Assembly: GCF_000178835.2 (NCBI RefSeq)
Contig: NC_015275.1
Span: forward strand, 2,873,001-2,937,000
Source of the DNA: Cellulosilyticum lentocellum DSM 5427
Lineage (GTDB): Bacteria > Bacillota > Clostridia > Lachnospirales > Cellulosilyticaceae
Direction: 5' to 3'
DNA length: 64,000 nt
This document shows positions 25,721-34,185 of this stretch, one piece after another. Under the pieces are notes generated by a model. That model searched no databases, had not been told where the DNA came from, and worked only from the letters and a program-made list of their open reading frames with translations. Numbering within the stretch: position 1 is the first letter of the stretch; each line of letters starts with the position of its first letter. The position numbers were made by a program, and so were the translations under genes.

Positions 25721-25729
25721 TATTTTCTC

Positions 25730-26575
25730 CTATCCATTTTCTCTTATATACCGTTGTTGCCATCTTGCCCCGAAAAAGATAATCGTAAAAATGACTGTAT
25801 ATAAAGCAAAAGCTGCAGTCGTTAATAAGTCATAATTTAGTTTAGCAAAATGATTATTCATAAAATGTTGTAATAAGTATAGCTTCCTATTGGGATAATC
25901 TCCTTGAAGTAAGTATACTTCTCTAAAAATTTTAAAGCAGTTAGATAAGGAAATAACCACTGTAAAAAATAGCATGGGTATTAAATAAGGTATTTTAATA
26001 AAACTAGCAATCTTAAAAAAGCCCGCCCCATCTAGCCCTGCAGCTTCTTCATACTCTTTTGGCATGGTAAGGAGTGTCCCTATCATAAGCAGTACATTAT
26101 AGCCAAGATTTTTCCATATAATAAGACCAATAATAATCCACGGTGCCTTATCACTTTGAAGCCAATCTAGGTGAGTACCTAAAACTGCATTTAAAATGCC
26201 TTCCTTAGCAAATAAATCTTGCCAAACTAACATAAGTGAAGCTGCTGGTAATGCCATAGGGATAAGTAAAAGTCCCTGTAACCATTTTCTTTTAGCAAGT
26301 TGCTTTTCAATTAATAAAGCTATTATCAAGGATAAAAGGCACAAGCTAGGAAGGGCAACCCCTATAATGAGTAGTGTATTGCCCATAGCCAAACGATAAT
26401 TGGCGTTACTAAATAAAGTTTTAAAATGTGCTAGTCCTACAAATCGCCTGTCATTTAAGCCTGCCGTAAAGCAGTATACAAAGCTCTTCAAAAAAGGAAG
26501 TATATAAAATAATAGTACCCCTGATAAGCTCGGTAATACAAATAATAAGCCCTTCCACTTTCTAAGCTGCTTCAT
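25730..26575 (-). CDS. ABC transporter permease, MalF/carbohydrate type (281 aa)
   Basis: Six membrane helices, starting with LLFVLPSLSGVLLFYILPF, the standard opening of UgpA/MalF-like subunits, and an EAA loop EEAAGLDGAGFFKIASFIKI. It is the second gene of the operon, 15 bases after the binding-protein gene and ten before the MalG-like partner. Together the two would form the membrane channel of a CUT1-type importer. No ATPase gene is present within the operon. Confidence 0.92.
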   Translation of the reverse strand: MKQLRKWKGLLFVLPSLSGVLLFYILPFLKSFVYCFTAGLNDRRFVGLAHFKTLFSNANYRLAMGNTLLIIGVALPSLCLLSLIIALLIEKQLAKRKWLQGLLLIPMALPAASLMLVWQDLFAKEGILNAVLGTHLDWLQSDKAPWIIIGLIIWKNLGYNVLLMIGTLLTMPKEYEEAAGLDGAGFFKIASFIKIPYLIPMLFFTVVISLSNCFKIFREVYLLQGDYPNRKLYLLQHFMNNHFAKLNYDLLTTAAFALYTVIFTIIFFGARWQQRYIRENG

Positions 26576-26590
26576 AGTCTAATCCTTTCT

Positions 26591-28921
26591 TTATTCCTTA
26601 CCATAAAGTTCTAACTGTGGTTTCAGTCGTTCTACTGCTTGCTTAGCACTTTCCTTGTTTTCAAAGTATGCTTTGCTTCCTTCTACAATAAGATTAGTGA
26701 GGGTCTCATCATCTAGTATAGCTGTTTTAATTTGTTTTACTTCTTCATAAAAAGCCTGTAATGCTTCCTCATGTCCCCATTCCACAAAAAGTATGTCATG
26801 GTCATCAACTGAATACATATAAGATGCATTTTTATTAGTGTTTTCTCCTTTAATCCATTTTTCAAAAGCACCTCCATGAGTTGGAAAGCCTTCTAAAGTA
26901 TCTGTTAGCTGCACCTTTTCATCTAATATGAATGTCATTATCTCTTCAGTAATCATCTTATTTTTGCTACTTGCATTAAGCCCAATGATACTACTGGGTT
27001 TATAAGTACACTGTTCTTCTTGCCGTACTATTTTAAAGCTACCTTCCCCCTTTTGTTTATTAGCCTCATTGCAAATAAGTAAATCTAATATACTGCCTAC
27101 ATCCTCTACAAATACATGGCTTTTTCCAAAAGCATATTCAAATATATTCTGTGTATTAATGGCTTCATGTCGATTTTCCATCATAGTATTATAGCCTTTG
27201 GATACTTCTTCCTGTTGCCTAGAAAAGGTTTTAATAGTTTCTAAAAACTGTATTAATGATTCTTCTTGTAATTCTCCTTGTTCATTAAACCATCTTTTTT
27301 GCATTTGTCCGGCAAATAAATGAATGAGACCTTCTGAATCCTGCTCAGGTAATATCATTTCTTTTGAATGTGCTTTTTGATAAGCCCCTAGCTCTTCTAG
27401 ATTATCTACTTCATCAAGTACCTCCGGATTTCCCCATATAGTTGGTACTTTAAACCTAAGAGGAAGTGCATAAAGTTGCTCATCCTTTTGAAAAGGAGCA
27501 GTTGCAAATTCAAACATCTGCTCTTTTTCCTTTATTTCACTTAAGTCTGCCAAAACACCTTTTTCCATATAAGTATCTATTGGAAGACCATCTAAGACCA
27601 TGATATCTGGTCCTTCTCCAGCTAAAATAGCTGTATTAAGTGCTTTAATAGCATCTTCTCTTGTAATCCCCTCTTCTCCAGTAAGACCTACTTGCACATT
27701 AATGCGTACTTCTGGATGTTGTAATTGATAAGCTGTTAATGCTTCTTGCAGTGTTCTATTGGTTTCCAATGTATAAGCATTTAATTCTGTAGTAGGTAGT
27801 GTAGGCGTGGTTTCGGAATAGCGATACAGTTTAATCACATTTTGATATTGATCATTGGTCATCTGCACAATAAAACGTCCATCTTTTTCTATGGCATTGA
27901 CTAAACTATAAGAAGGTAATCCCAAAGAAAGTCCTGTACTACTCATGAGCTCTTCCCAAATACTTCCGCCTTCTGCAAAGTGGCTAATACCATTACCAGT
28001 AACAAGGTACATATTATTATTTTCTGTTGGTAATAAAACTGAAAGTTCATCAACATTTTCACAAGGTACAAAGTGATCTACTTGACTTGCATTTTCATTA
28101 TAAGTATCTATTTGTTTATCCACTAAATTAATGGCATAAAGCATATTATTAATCTGTGCGATATTCCCATCTGCCTCTGAATACTTTCTAACTTCATTTC
28201 CTGTATTAAGGTCATAGCCTATTTGTCCAGTCATACTGCCAGATACCACTAATTGATTATCAGGTAAAATCACAAGATGAGATGGAATAATATAACCTAA
28301 GCTATCTGTTATTTGCAGCTGACAAGTTTCTATAGCATCTCCTTCAACATAAATAACATAGGTATATGTATTTTTGACTACTTCACTTGTGCCATCCTCA
28401 TTAGTTATTAAAAATGCGCCTTCTTCTTTAAGGCCTAGTCCATCTTCACCTTGTTCTGCCTGCCCAAGGTTTGCTTCTTCTGTACTTCCAGTATCACTAT
28501 TTTCTGCCTTCGTTTCCATATCTCCAGGTGCTACATTTGGGTCTTGTTCTCCTAAATCACCAACCATAATAAAGTAAGGCTCTCCTTTATCATTGACAGC
28601 CATAGCAGAAATCCAGTTGTAAGCATATTGCTTATTAAAAACTTCAAGCCAAGCTGGCTCTACTTTTCTCCAAACACCCTCTTCTTGTTCCTCAAAGATA
28701 ACAAAACCTTTTTCTGTTTGTTGATAAATTTGTGGTTTACCTTGATTCGATACTAAAAATGTTGGAGCTTCTGGCATAAAGCCATCAATGGTCACTTCTT
28801 CCTCTATGTAACGTCCCATAGCTACTTCTCCTGTAGCAGTTTCTGTTTCTTTATTACACCCTACTACTGCTAGTAACATCAAGCTACAAATCAGCATGCC
28901 TACTAAACTCTTTTTTAACAT
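26591..28921 (-). CDS. Large substrate-binding lipoprotein with an extra N-terminal domain (776 aa)
   Basis: The frame starts at 28945, but AAGGAGAGATAAGA places the start at ATG 28921 (MLKKSLVGML). The lipobox LLAVVGC gives lipidated Cys22. The C-terminal half (about 390-776) is a type-1 extracellular solute-binding protein: LQEALTAYQLQHPEVRINVQ, GEGPDIMVLDGLP, and LPLRFKVPTIWGN. The preceding ~350 residues are unusual for the family: beta-rich, repeated short strands that could form a propeller (LVILPDNQLVVSGSMTG; MLYAINLVDKQI), with an acidic low-complexity insert near residue 130. Typical sugar-binding proteins are 400-450 aa, so this is a fusion. It heads the operon and faces the two-component genes. 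Confidence 0.85.
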   Translation of the reverse strand: MLKKSLVGMLICSLMLLAVVGCNKETETATGEVAMGRYIEEEVTIDGFMPEAPTFLVSNQGKPQIYQQTEKGFVIFEEQEEGVWRKVEPAWLEVFNKQYAYNWISAMAVNDKGEPYFIMVGDLGEQDPNVAPGDMETKAENSDTGSTEEANLGQAEQGEDGLGLKEEGAFLITNEDGTSEVVKNTYTYVIYVEGDAIETCQLQITDSLGYIIPSHLVILPDNQLVVSGSMTGQIGYDLNTGNEVRKYSEADGNIAQINNMLYAINLVDKQIDTYNENASQVDHFVPCENVDELSVLLPTENNNMYLVTGNGISHFAEGGSIWEELMSSTGLSLGLPSYSLVNAIEKDGRFIVQMTNDQYQNVIKLYRYSETTPTLPTTELNAYTLETNRTLQEALTAYQLQHPEVRINVQVGLTGEEGITREDAIKALNTAILAGEGPDIMVLDGLPIDTYMEKGVLADLSEIKEKEQMFEFATAPFQKDEQLYALPLRFKVPTIWGNPEVLDEVDNLEELGAYQKAHSKEMILPEQDSEGLIHLFAGQMQKRWFNEQGELQEESLIQFLETIKTFSRQQEEVSKGYNTMMENRHEAINTQNIFEYAFGKSHVFVEDVGSILDLLICNEANKQKGEGSFKIVRQEEQCTYKPSSIIGLNASSKNKMITEEIMTFILDEKVQLTDTLEGFPTHGGAFEKWIKGENTNKNASYMYSVDDHDILFVEWGHEEALQAFYEEVKQIKTAILDDETLTNLIVEGSKAYFENKESAKQAVERLKPQLELYGKE

Positions 28922-28964
28922 TCTTATCTCTCCTTTCTTCTTCACTCTGTACTATATCAAATCA

Positions 28965-29021
28965 ATCTCTAAAAATCCTCAAAGGATTTTAGAGATAATT
29001 TAGAGATAATTGTGTTATAAT
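28965..29021. promoter_or_regulatory. Divergent operator/promoter: direct and inverted TTTAGAGATAA repeats
   Basis: TTTAGAGATAA occurs twice in tandem (28988-28998, 28999-29009), exactly 11 bases apart, the spacing of OmpR-family half sites. An inverted copy TCTCTAAAAATCCT lies at 28966-28979 and pairs with AGGATTTTAGAGA (28983-28995). A perfect TATAAT at 29016-29021 directly follows and would serve the response-regulator gene. The block lies between that gene and the lipoprotein operon, so the encoded regulator probably binds here to control both. Confidence 0.75.
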
Positions 29022-29051
29022 ATGAAAAATCACACAATAAGGAGTTGCATG

Positions 29052-29732
29052 ATGAGAATCTTATGCATTGAAGATGATACTGAACTTGCTGAAAGCATTT
29101 GCTTTCATTTAAAACATGTAGGCTATAACATCGATTGCTCTGAGGATGGCCTAGAAGGCTTCGAACTGGTAAAAACCAATACATATGATTTAGTTATTTT
29201 AGACCGGATGTTACCTAGCTTAGATGGCTTAAGCCTCTTAAAGCGCATTCGTGCTTTAAATCTCCAGCTCCCTGTTATTATGGTCACTGCTTTAGATGGC
29301 ATAGGCGATCGTGTCGCTGGGCTTAATTCAGGTGCTGATGATTATTTAGTCAAACCTTTTGCCATAGAAGAGCTCATTGCTAGAGTTGGCGCTTTAAGCC
29401 GTAGACCTAGTCAAATGATAAATACTGAACAAATCCATTTTGCAGATGTTACCTTAGACTTGCTAGGTCTTTGCTTAACAGGTCCCCTTCGTTCTTGTTC
29501 TCTTTCTAAAAAAGAAGGAGATTTAGCTGATTTCTTTTTAAGACATCCTAATGAACCTTTAACAAGAGAACTCCTTTTATCTAAGGTATGGGGCCCTGAT
29601 ACAGAGGTAGAAGATGGTAATTTAGATAACTATATTCATTTTTTAAGAAGACGCTTAAAAGCCGTTGGTAGTGAGTTACATATTAAAACGCTACGTTCCA
29701 TTGGTTATACTTTGGAGGCTACTTATGCTTAA
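29052..29732 (+). CDS. OmpR/PhoB-family response regulator (226 aa)
   Basis: AAGGAG at 29039-29044 supports the start ATG at 29052 (MRILCIEDD); an overlapping ATG at 29049 is possible. The receiver domain (1-118) has the acidic pair Glu7/Asp8-Asp9 region, phospho-acceptor Asp51 (VILDRMLP), Thr79 in VTA and Lys101 in VKPF. The winged-helix DNA-binding domain (about 128-224) ends with DNYIHFLRRRLK and TLRSIGYTL. Its stop overlaps the start of the kinase gene (ATGCTTAA). It very likely binds the 11-bp repeats in its own upstream region. Confidence 0.95.
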   Translation: MRILCIEDDTELAESICFHLKHVGYNIDCSEDGLEGFELVKTNTYDLVILDRMLPSLDGLSLLKRIRALNLQLPVIMVTALDGIGDRVAGLNSGADDYLVKPFAIEELIARVGALSRRPSQMINTEQIHFADVTLDLLGLCLTGPLRSCSLSKKEGDLADFFLRHPNEPLTRELLLSKVWGPDTEVEDGNLDNYIHFLRRRLKAVGSELHIKTLRSIGYTLEATYA

Positions 29733-31020
29733 AACACTCCGTACACGTTTAGCTAAGATTTGTATGCTTATTACGGCAACGCTTCTAGCTATGATGTCTT
29801 TGATTTCTTTAGGTATTTTAGAAAAGCAATTTAATGCCCAGCAATATACCTTAATTGAGAATCAGTTAAATAGCATCGTTTTTCGTTTACAAACAGAGCG
29901 AAGTATTAGTCATACTTTTTTATCTAAATTAGAAGCTACTAATCAGCTTTTAATTAAGATAGAGGATAATAGTATTCCTCTTCTTTTTAAAGGTAATACC
30001 CCTTCTATTACGCCTAGAACTCAACTTTTTGCAGAAGCAACTACTCTTGCTGAGACTAACTATCATTTTAGCACCTCTAATTTATTTACCTCTACTTTAG
30101 ATATTCCCAAAGTCAGTTTTGAGTTTAGAACACCCCAGCATGAACACTATTTAGCTATTATTGGGACCTTTTCTTCTGAAGTTGGGCATTTTCGTTTGAT
30201 TTTATTAAAAAACATGAAAAGCATGGATCGCTATATTGGGTTTCTACGATGGCTATTTGTAGGGCTTACCATCATTGGCTTTTTATTATTGGGTATTTTT
30301 AGCTTTTGGTTTTCAGGACAAGCAACTCGTCCTATTGAACTTGCTCAAAAAAAGCAAACAGACTTTATCGCTGCTGCTTCTCACGAACTACGTTCACCTC
30401 TAGCTGTAATTCATACGAATACCTCGGCTTTAGCACTTAACGCTAATCAAGAAACACTTCGTTTTACTATCAGTATTCATAATGAATGTACACGTATGAA
30501 GCACCTCATTGATGATCTTCTTTTACTGGCTAATATGGATGCTAAACATTGGTCTATTCAAACTACTCCCACAGAAATAGATACTTTAGTTCTAGATATG
30601 TATGAGTGCTTTATACCCCTAAGTAAGCAAAAGGATCTTATTTTTAATGTCATTCTTCCTGATGATTTGGTTCCTACTTTAATGATTGATAACGAACGTA
30701 TTCGCCAAACCTTAAGTATTTTGTTAGATAACGCTTTTACCTATACACCGGCTGGCAATAAAGTATCGCTCGTATTAAATTATACTCCTCATGAGCTTAC
30801 TATTTCAGTCATCGATAATGGCCCAGGTATTGCCGAGGAGCATAAACCCTATATATTTGATCGTTTTTACCGAGTCGATACCTCAAGGCATGATAAAAAC
30901 CACTACGGTCTAGGTCTCAGTATTGCTTATGAAATGATGCAGCTTCATCATGGGCAGCTTACACTTCAAGACACCCCAGGTGGTGGTTGTACCTTCAGCT
31001 TAATTTTTCCTTTAAAATAA
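29725..31020 (+). CDS. Sensor histidine kinase (431 aa)
   Basis: GGAGG six bases before ATG 29725 fixes the start. Two membrane helices (about 11-31 and 173-196) enclose an extracytoplasmic sensor region of some 140 residues. The HisKA domain carries phospho-acceptor His220 in AASHELRSPLAV. The ATPase domain shows the N box LLDNAFTYTPAG, G1 IDNGPGI, F box FDRFYRVD and G2 GLGLS. No HAMP domain is obvious between helix 2 and HisKA, only a short TRPIELAQKK linker. It is partner of the preceding regulator. The stimulus may relate to the cargo of the divergent binding-protein/adaptor operon. Confidence 0.94.
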   Translation: MLKTLRTRLAKICMLITATLLAMMSLISLGILEKQFNAQQYTLIENQLNSIVFRLQTERSISHTFLSKLEATNQLLIKIEDNSIPLLFKGNTPSITPRTQLFAEATTLAETNYHFSTSNLFTSTLDIPKVSFEFRTPQHEHYLAIIGTFSSEVGHFRLILLKNMKSMDRYIGFLRWLFVGLTIIGFLLLGIFSFWFSGQATRPIELAQKKQTDFIAAASHELRSPLAVIHTNTSALALNANQETLRFTISIHNECTRMKHLIDDLLLLANMDAKHWSIQTTPTEIDTLVLDMYECFIPLSKQKDLIFNVILPDDLVPTLMIDNERIRQTLSILLDNAFTYTPAGNKVSLVLNYTPHELTISVIDNGPGIAEEHKPYIFDRFYRVDTSRHDKNHYGLGLSIAYEMMQLHHGQLTLQDTPGGGCTFSLIFPLK

Positions 31021-31036
31021 TTTTATTTTTACATAC

Positions 31037-31083
31037 AAAAAGAGCAACGACTAAAAGCATTTCTTTTAATCATTGCTCTTTTT
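31037..31083. terminator. Bidirectional terminator between the kinase and ridA genes
   Basis: AAAAAGAGCAA (31037-31047) pairs with TTGCTCTTTTT (31073-31083). The A and T tracts form the outer part of the stem and give a U-run in both directions. Confidence 0.8.
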
Positions 31084-31096
31084 ATGATAATCTTGC

Positions 31097-31471
31097 TTAT
31101 TTACAAGCAATAACTTCTACTTCACAAAGTACATTTTTAGGTAACGTTTTAACAGCTACGCAAGAACGTGCTGGTTTACTTACAAAATATTTAGCATAAA
31201 CTTCGTTAAAAGCAACAAAGTCTGCCATGTCTGCCAAAAAGCAGGTTGTTTTAATAACTTTATCAAAGCTTGTCCCACTTGCTTCTAAAACAGCTGCTAA
31301 ATTCTTCATCACTTGCTCTGTTTGAGCTGTAATCTCTTCTCCTACAATTGTCATCGTAGCTGGGTCTAAAGGAATTTGTCCTGAAGTAAATACTAAATCA
31401 TTCATGCATACTGCTTGAGAGTATGGTCCAATAGCTGCTGGTGCAGCATCTGTATGTGTTGTTTTTAACAT
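31097..31471 (-). CDS. RidA-family enamine/imine deaminase (124 aa)
   Basis: The small trimeric RidA/YjgF protein hydrolyses reactive 2-aminoacrylate and related enamines that arise from serine and threonine dehydration. Motifs AIGPYSQAV, FTSGQIPLDP, NLAAVLEASG and PARSCVAVKTLPKNVLCEVE are conserved, including the carboxylate-binding Arg in PARS and the terminal Glu. It is monocistronic and sits about 9 kb from the serine dehydratase operon, whose Fe-S enzyme could also release aminoacrylate; that link is functional rather than positional. Confidence 0.95.
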   Translation of the reverse strand: MLKTTHTDAAPAAIGPYSQAVCMNDLVFTSGQIPLDPATMTIVGEEITAQTEQVMKNLAAVLEASGTSFDKVIKTTCFLADMADFVAFNEVYAKYFVSKPARSCVAVKTLPKNVLCEVEVIACK

Positions 31472-31597
31472 GTTGCGCCTCCTGTTTTATTTTATGACTC
31501 GATTATATTGCTTTACTGGACTTTCGTCAATATTTTTAATAATGTCTATCCCTTGCTATAAAAATTGTCTTGTTGCTTCTTTTACGCTCAGATACTT

Positions 31598-31825
31598 TTA
31601 TTTGGTATTATAAAGCTTATATAAATGATATAAATTAATGAGGATAATGGCAAGGTTAGCAACTGCTACAGGATATGCACCTACAATAAAGCCATAAATA
31701 ACAAATAATAAACAACCTACTGTATTAAGCAGACGAAGCTTAATCACATCTGTCATTAAAAGCGAAATGGCAATCATAATAGAAGCTGCATAACCTACCC
31801 ATTCAATCCATGATGTAGCGGACAT
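31598..31825 (-). CDS. Small three-helix membrane protein, YgjV-like (75 aa)
   Basis: Nearly the entire protein is hydrophobic and predicts three membrane helices (about 6-24, 28-47, 51-70). The pattern VIKLRLLNTVGCLLFVIYGF plus GAYPVAVANLAIILINLYHL resembles YgjV-type inner membrane proteins and, more loosely, the half-transporters of the SemiSWEET fold. A start at 31825 follows AGGAAGAAAAT. There is no informative neighbour: the upstream Ca/Na exchanger is 80 bases away. Function unknown. Confidence 0.7.
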   Translation of the reverse strand: MSATSWIEWVGYAASIMIAISLLMTDVIKLRLLNTVGCLLFVIYGFIVGAYPVAVANLAIILINLYHLYKLYNTK

Positions 31826-31905
31826 ATTTTCTTCCTACCTTTCTAGTCTTCCTTAAAATGTCTTCGTAATACTATATGACGCTAAATCATATTATTTGCT
31901 GTTTT

Positions 31906-32877
31906 TTAGTTTCTTATTATAATAAACACCATATAGCAAAGATAACTAAGCACTAATAAGCTTCCTTCTAGCTTGCTAATTTTAACTTTAGTAATAGAGA
32001 AAATATAGGTTATGATACTTACGATTAATAGAACTATCATATCCATGAAAACAGCACCATTAACTTCTATAGGGAAAATCACAGAAGAAATGCCTAAAAT
32101 AAAGAACACATTAAAGATATTAGAACCAATTACGTTGCCTAGGGCAATATCACTTTTACCTTTTCTAGCTGCTATAATGGAAGTCACAAGCTCTGGTAAA
32201 GAAGTGCCTACCGCAACAATGGTAAGTCCTACTAATTTTTCGCTCATTCCCCATGTTAGTGCAATTTGACTCGCAGCATCTACAACTAATTGTCCACCCA
32301 CTATAATCCCAACTAATCCGCCAATGGCAATGAGTATGCTTTTTCCTATTCGAATCTCTTTTTCTACTCCTTTATTATCAGTTATAGAAGCTTCTGCTGT
32401 GCTATTTCTGTGGTTCAAAGCAATTTCAATGAGATAATACATATAAATTCCAAAAAGCACTAATAAGATTAAGCCATCCCCTCTAGAAATAGTATTCAAG
32501 CTAGTAGATTGAAAAATAGTATCATTAGCTAATATAAGTAAGATAAAGGAGGATAATAAAGCAAAAGGAAATTCTTTAGTGATGATAGATTTTTGCACTT
32601 GTAAAGGGGTAATAATCGCTGCAATACCCACTACAATAAGTAAATTAAATATATTAGAACCTACTACATTACCAATAGCAATATCATTTTGCCCCTTTAA
32701 AGCAGAAGTAATACTGACAGCAGCTTCAGGCGCGCTTGTCCCAAAAGCAACTATAGTTAAACCAATAATCAAATTGGGTATTCTTGCTCTAATAGCAATG
32801 TCAGATGCACCTTCTACGAAATAATCTGCACCTTTAATAAGTAATATAAATCCTAAAATAAGCCACACATAAATCAT
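31906..32877 (-). CDS. Calcium/sodium antiporter, CaCA family (YrbG-like, 323 aa)
   Basis: Ten hydrophobic segments arranged as two homologous halves carry the alpha-1 repeat (VAFGTSAPEAAVSI and GNVVGSNIFN) and the alpha-2 repeat (VAVGTSLPELVTSI and GNVIGSNIFN) with the ion-binding Glu residues in each. A short hydrophilic loop with STAEASITDNKG separates the halves. This layout defines K+-independent bacterial Ca2+/Na+ exchangers such as YrbG. It is probably monocistronic. Confidence 0.94.
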   Translation of the reverse strand: MIYVWLILGFILLIKGADYFVEGASDIAIRARIPNLIIGLTIVAFGTSAPEAAVSITSALKGQNDIAIGNVVGSNIFNLLIVVGIAAIITPLQVQKSIITKEFPFALLSSFILLILANDTIFQSTSLNTISRGDGLILLVLFGIYMYYLIEIALNHRNSTAEASITDNKGVEKEIRIGKSILIAIGGLVGIIVGGQLVVDAASQIALTWGMSEKLVGLTIVAVGTSLPELVTSIIAARKGKSDIALGNVIGSNIFNVFFILGISSVIFPIEVNGAVFMDMIVLLIVSIITYIFSITKVKISKLEGSLLVLSYLCYMVFIIIRN

Positions 32878-32950
32878 AGATATCGTCTCCTTACTAGTTA
32901 TAATATTAAATATTGTTAGTATTGTTATGCTGTTATATTTTCATTCTAAA

Positions 32951-32970
32951 ATAAAAGCCTTTTAAAGGCT
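32951..32970 (-). terminator. Probable terminator of ddh
   Basis: AGCCTT (32956-32961) and AAGGCT (32965-32970) form a short hairpin; on the minus strand it is followed by TTTATTTTAG. It lies 54 bases after the ddh stop. The stem is short, so strength is uncertain. Confidence 0.5.
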
Positions 32971-33023
32971 ACTCCATCCTCTAAAAAGCTTTTACTCATT
33001 TTCTATTTATTTAATAAGTATTA

Positions 33024-34016
33024 TTATAATAAGTTCTTAATTAATTCAGCTGATGAAAGTGGTGAAAGATAAGAAAGTGGTACATCAAATACTGTTTTAG
33101 CACCTAATGTGCCTTCCTTGTTCATTCTAACAGCAGCTCTTGCATAAGCTACAAGTGCAGCAGCTGTAAATTCTGGGTTGCTATCTAATTTAAGTGAGAA
33201 CTCAATGATTTGTTTATGTTCATCGTTAGCACCTGTTACACCACTTCTAAATACGAAACCACCATGTGGCATTTTGCTATGATTAGCACGAAGTTCTTCT
33301 TCTGTAATAAAGTGAACAGTTGTATCATAATCAGCGAAGTAGTTTGGCATATTTTTAATATCTGCTTCAATACGTGCACGATCTGCGCCTTCTTCTGCTA
33401 CTACAAAGCATTCTCTTGTATGTTTTTCTCTTGTTGTTAAAGATGGATTATTACCATTTCTAACTGCTTCGATAGCTGAATCTACTGGAATCGTATATTG
33501 GATACCGTTTTTAACGCCTTCTACTCTTCTAATAGCGTCTGAGTGTCCTTGACTTACCCCTTTACCCCAGAAAGTATAGTCATTACCTTTTGGTAAAATA
33601 GCACCTGACATCATGCGAATCATTGAGAATAAACCTGGATCCCAGCCTACTGAAATGATACTTGTTTTACCAGCTGCTTTTGCTGCTTTTTCTACTGCTG
33701 CTTGGTATTCTGGAATTCTTGCATGTGTATCAAAACTATCAATGGTGTTGAACATACTTGCCATTTCTGGGCCTTGTACTGGCAAATCTGTTGCTGAACC
33801 ACCACATAAAATCATCACATCAATGGCTCCTTTATAGCCTTCTAGTTCATCCATATGTACCACCTTTGCTGATGGTGTGGCGATTTTTACAGTTTCTACT
33901 GGTCTTCTTGTAAATACTGCAACAAGTTCCATGTCCTCATTTTGTCCAAGCGCCACTTCTACTCCACGGCCAACATTTCCATATCCAACGATACCTACTC
34001 TTACTTTCGTACTCAT
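33024..34016 (-). CDS. ddh: meso-Diaminopimelate D-dehydrogenase (330 aa)
   Basis: This enzyme reductively aminates tetrahydrodipicolinate to meso-diaminopimelate with NADPH and ammonia, in one step bypassing the succinylase or acetylase routes. The nucleotide-binding motif is VGIVGYGNVGRGVE at the N-terminus, with FTRRP after strand 2 for NADPH preference. Family landmarks DSFDTHARIPEY, ISVGWDPGLFSMIRMM, FWGKGVSQGHSDAIRR, and MPHGGFVFRSG follow. The ATG at 34016 lies six bases after AGGAGG; an in-frame GTG just before it is too close. Together with dapA it provides peptidoglycan and lysine precursors. It is monocistronic. Confidence 0.96.
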   Translation of the reverse strand: MSTKVRVGIVGYGNVGRGVEVALGQNEDMELVAVFTRRPVETVKIATPSAKVVHMDELEGYKGAIDVMILCGGSATDLPVQGPEMASMFNTIDSFDTHARIPEYQAAVEKAAKAAGKTSIISVGWDPGLFSMIRMMSGAILPKGNDYTFWGKGVSQGHSDAIRRVEGVKNGIQYTIPVDSAIEAVRNGNNPSLTTREKHTRECFVVAEEGADRARIEADIKNMPNYFADYDTTVHFITEEELRANHSKMPHGGFVFRSGVTGANDEHKQIIEFSLKLDSNPEFTAAALVAYARAAVRMNKEGTLGAKTVFDVPLSYLSPLSSAELIKNLL

Positions 34017-34090
34017 CACAAACCTCCTTAGTTTCCTGCTGTTATTAACTCATTTGTACACTACTCACAACTGACCACTAAACTCTACCC

Positions 34091-34135
34091 AATTTAGTAG
34101 TATTGATTAGTAGTATTGATTAGTACTACTAAATT
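34091..34135. repeat. Tandem 13-mers inside a long inverted repeat upstream of ddh
   Basis: TAGTAGTATTGAT occurs twice in direct tandem (34095-34107, 34108-34120). The ends AATTTAGTAGTA (34091-34102) and TACTACTAAATT (34124-34135) are perfect 12-bp inverted repeats. The block lies about 75 bases upstream of the ddh start and 50 bases past the catalase stop on the minus strand. No T-run follows, so it is more likely an operator than a terminator. Confidence 0.6.
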
Positions 34136-34185
34136 ATCTTTGATTTCTTTTCATTTGTCAATATCAAATCACTTCAAAATACAAC

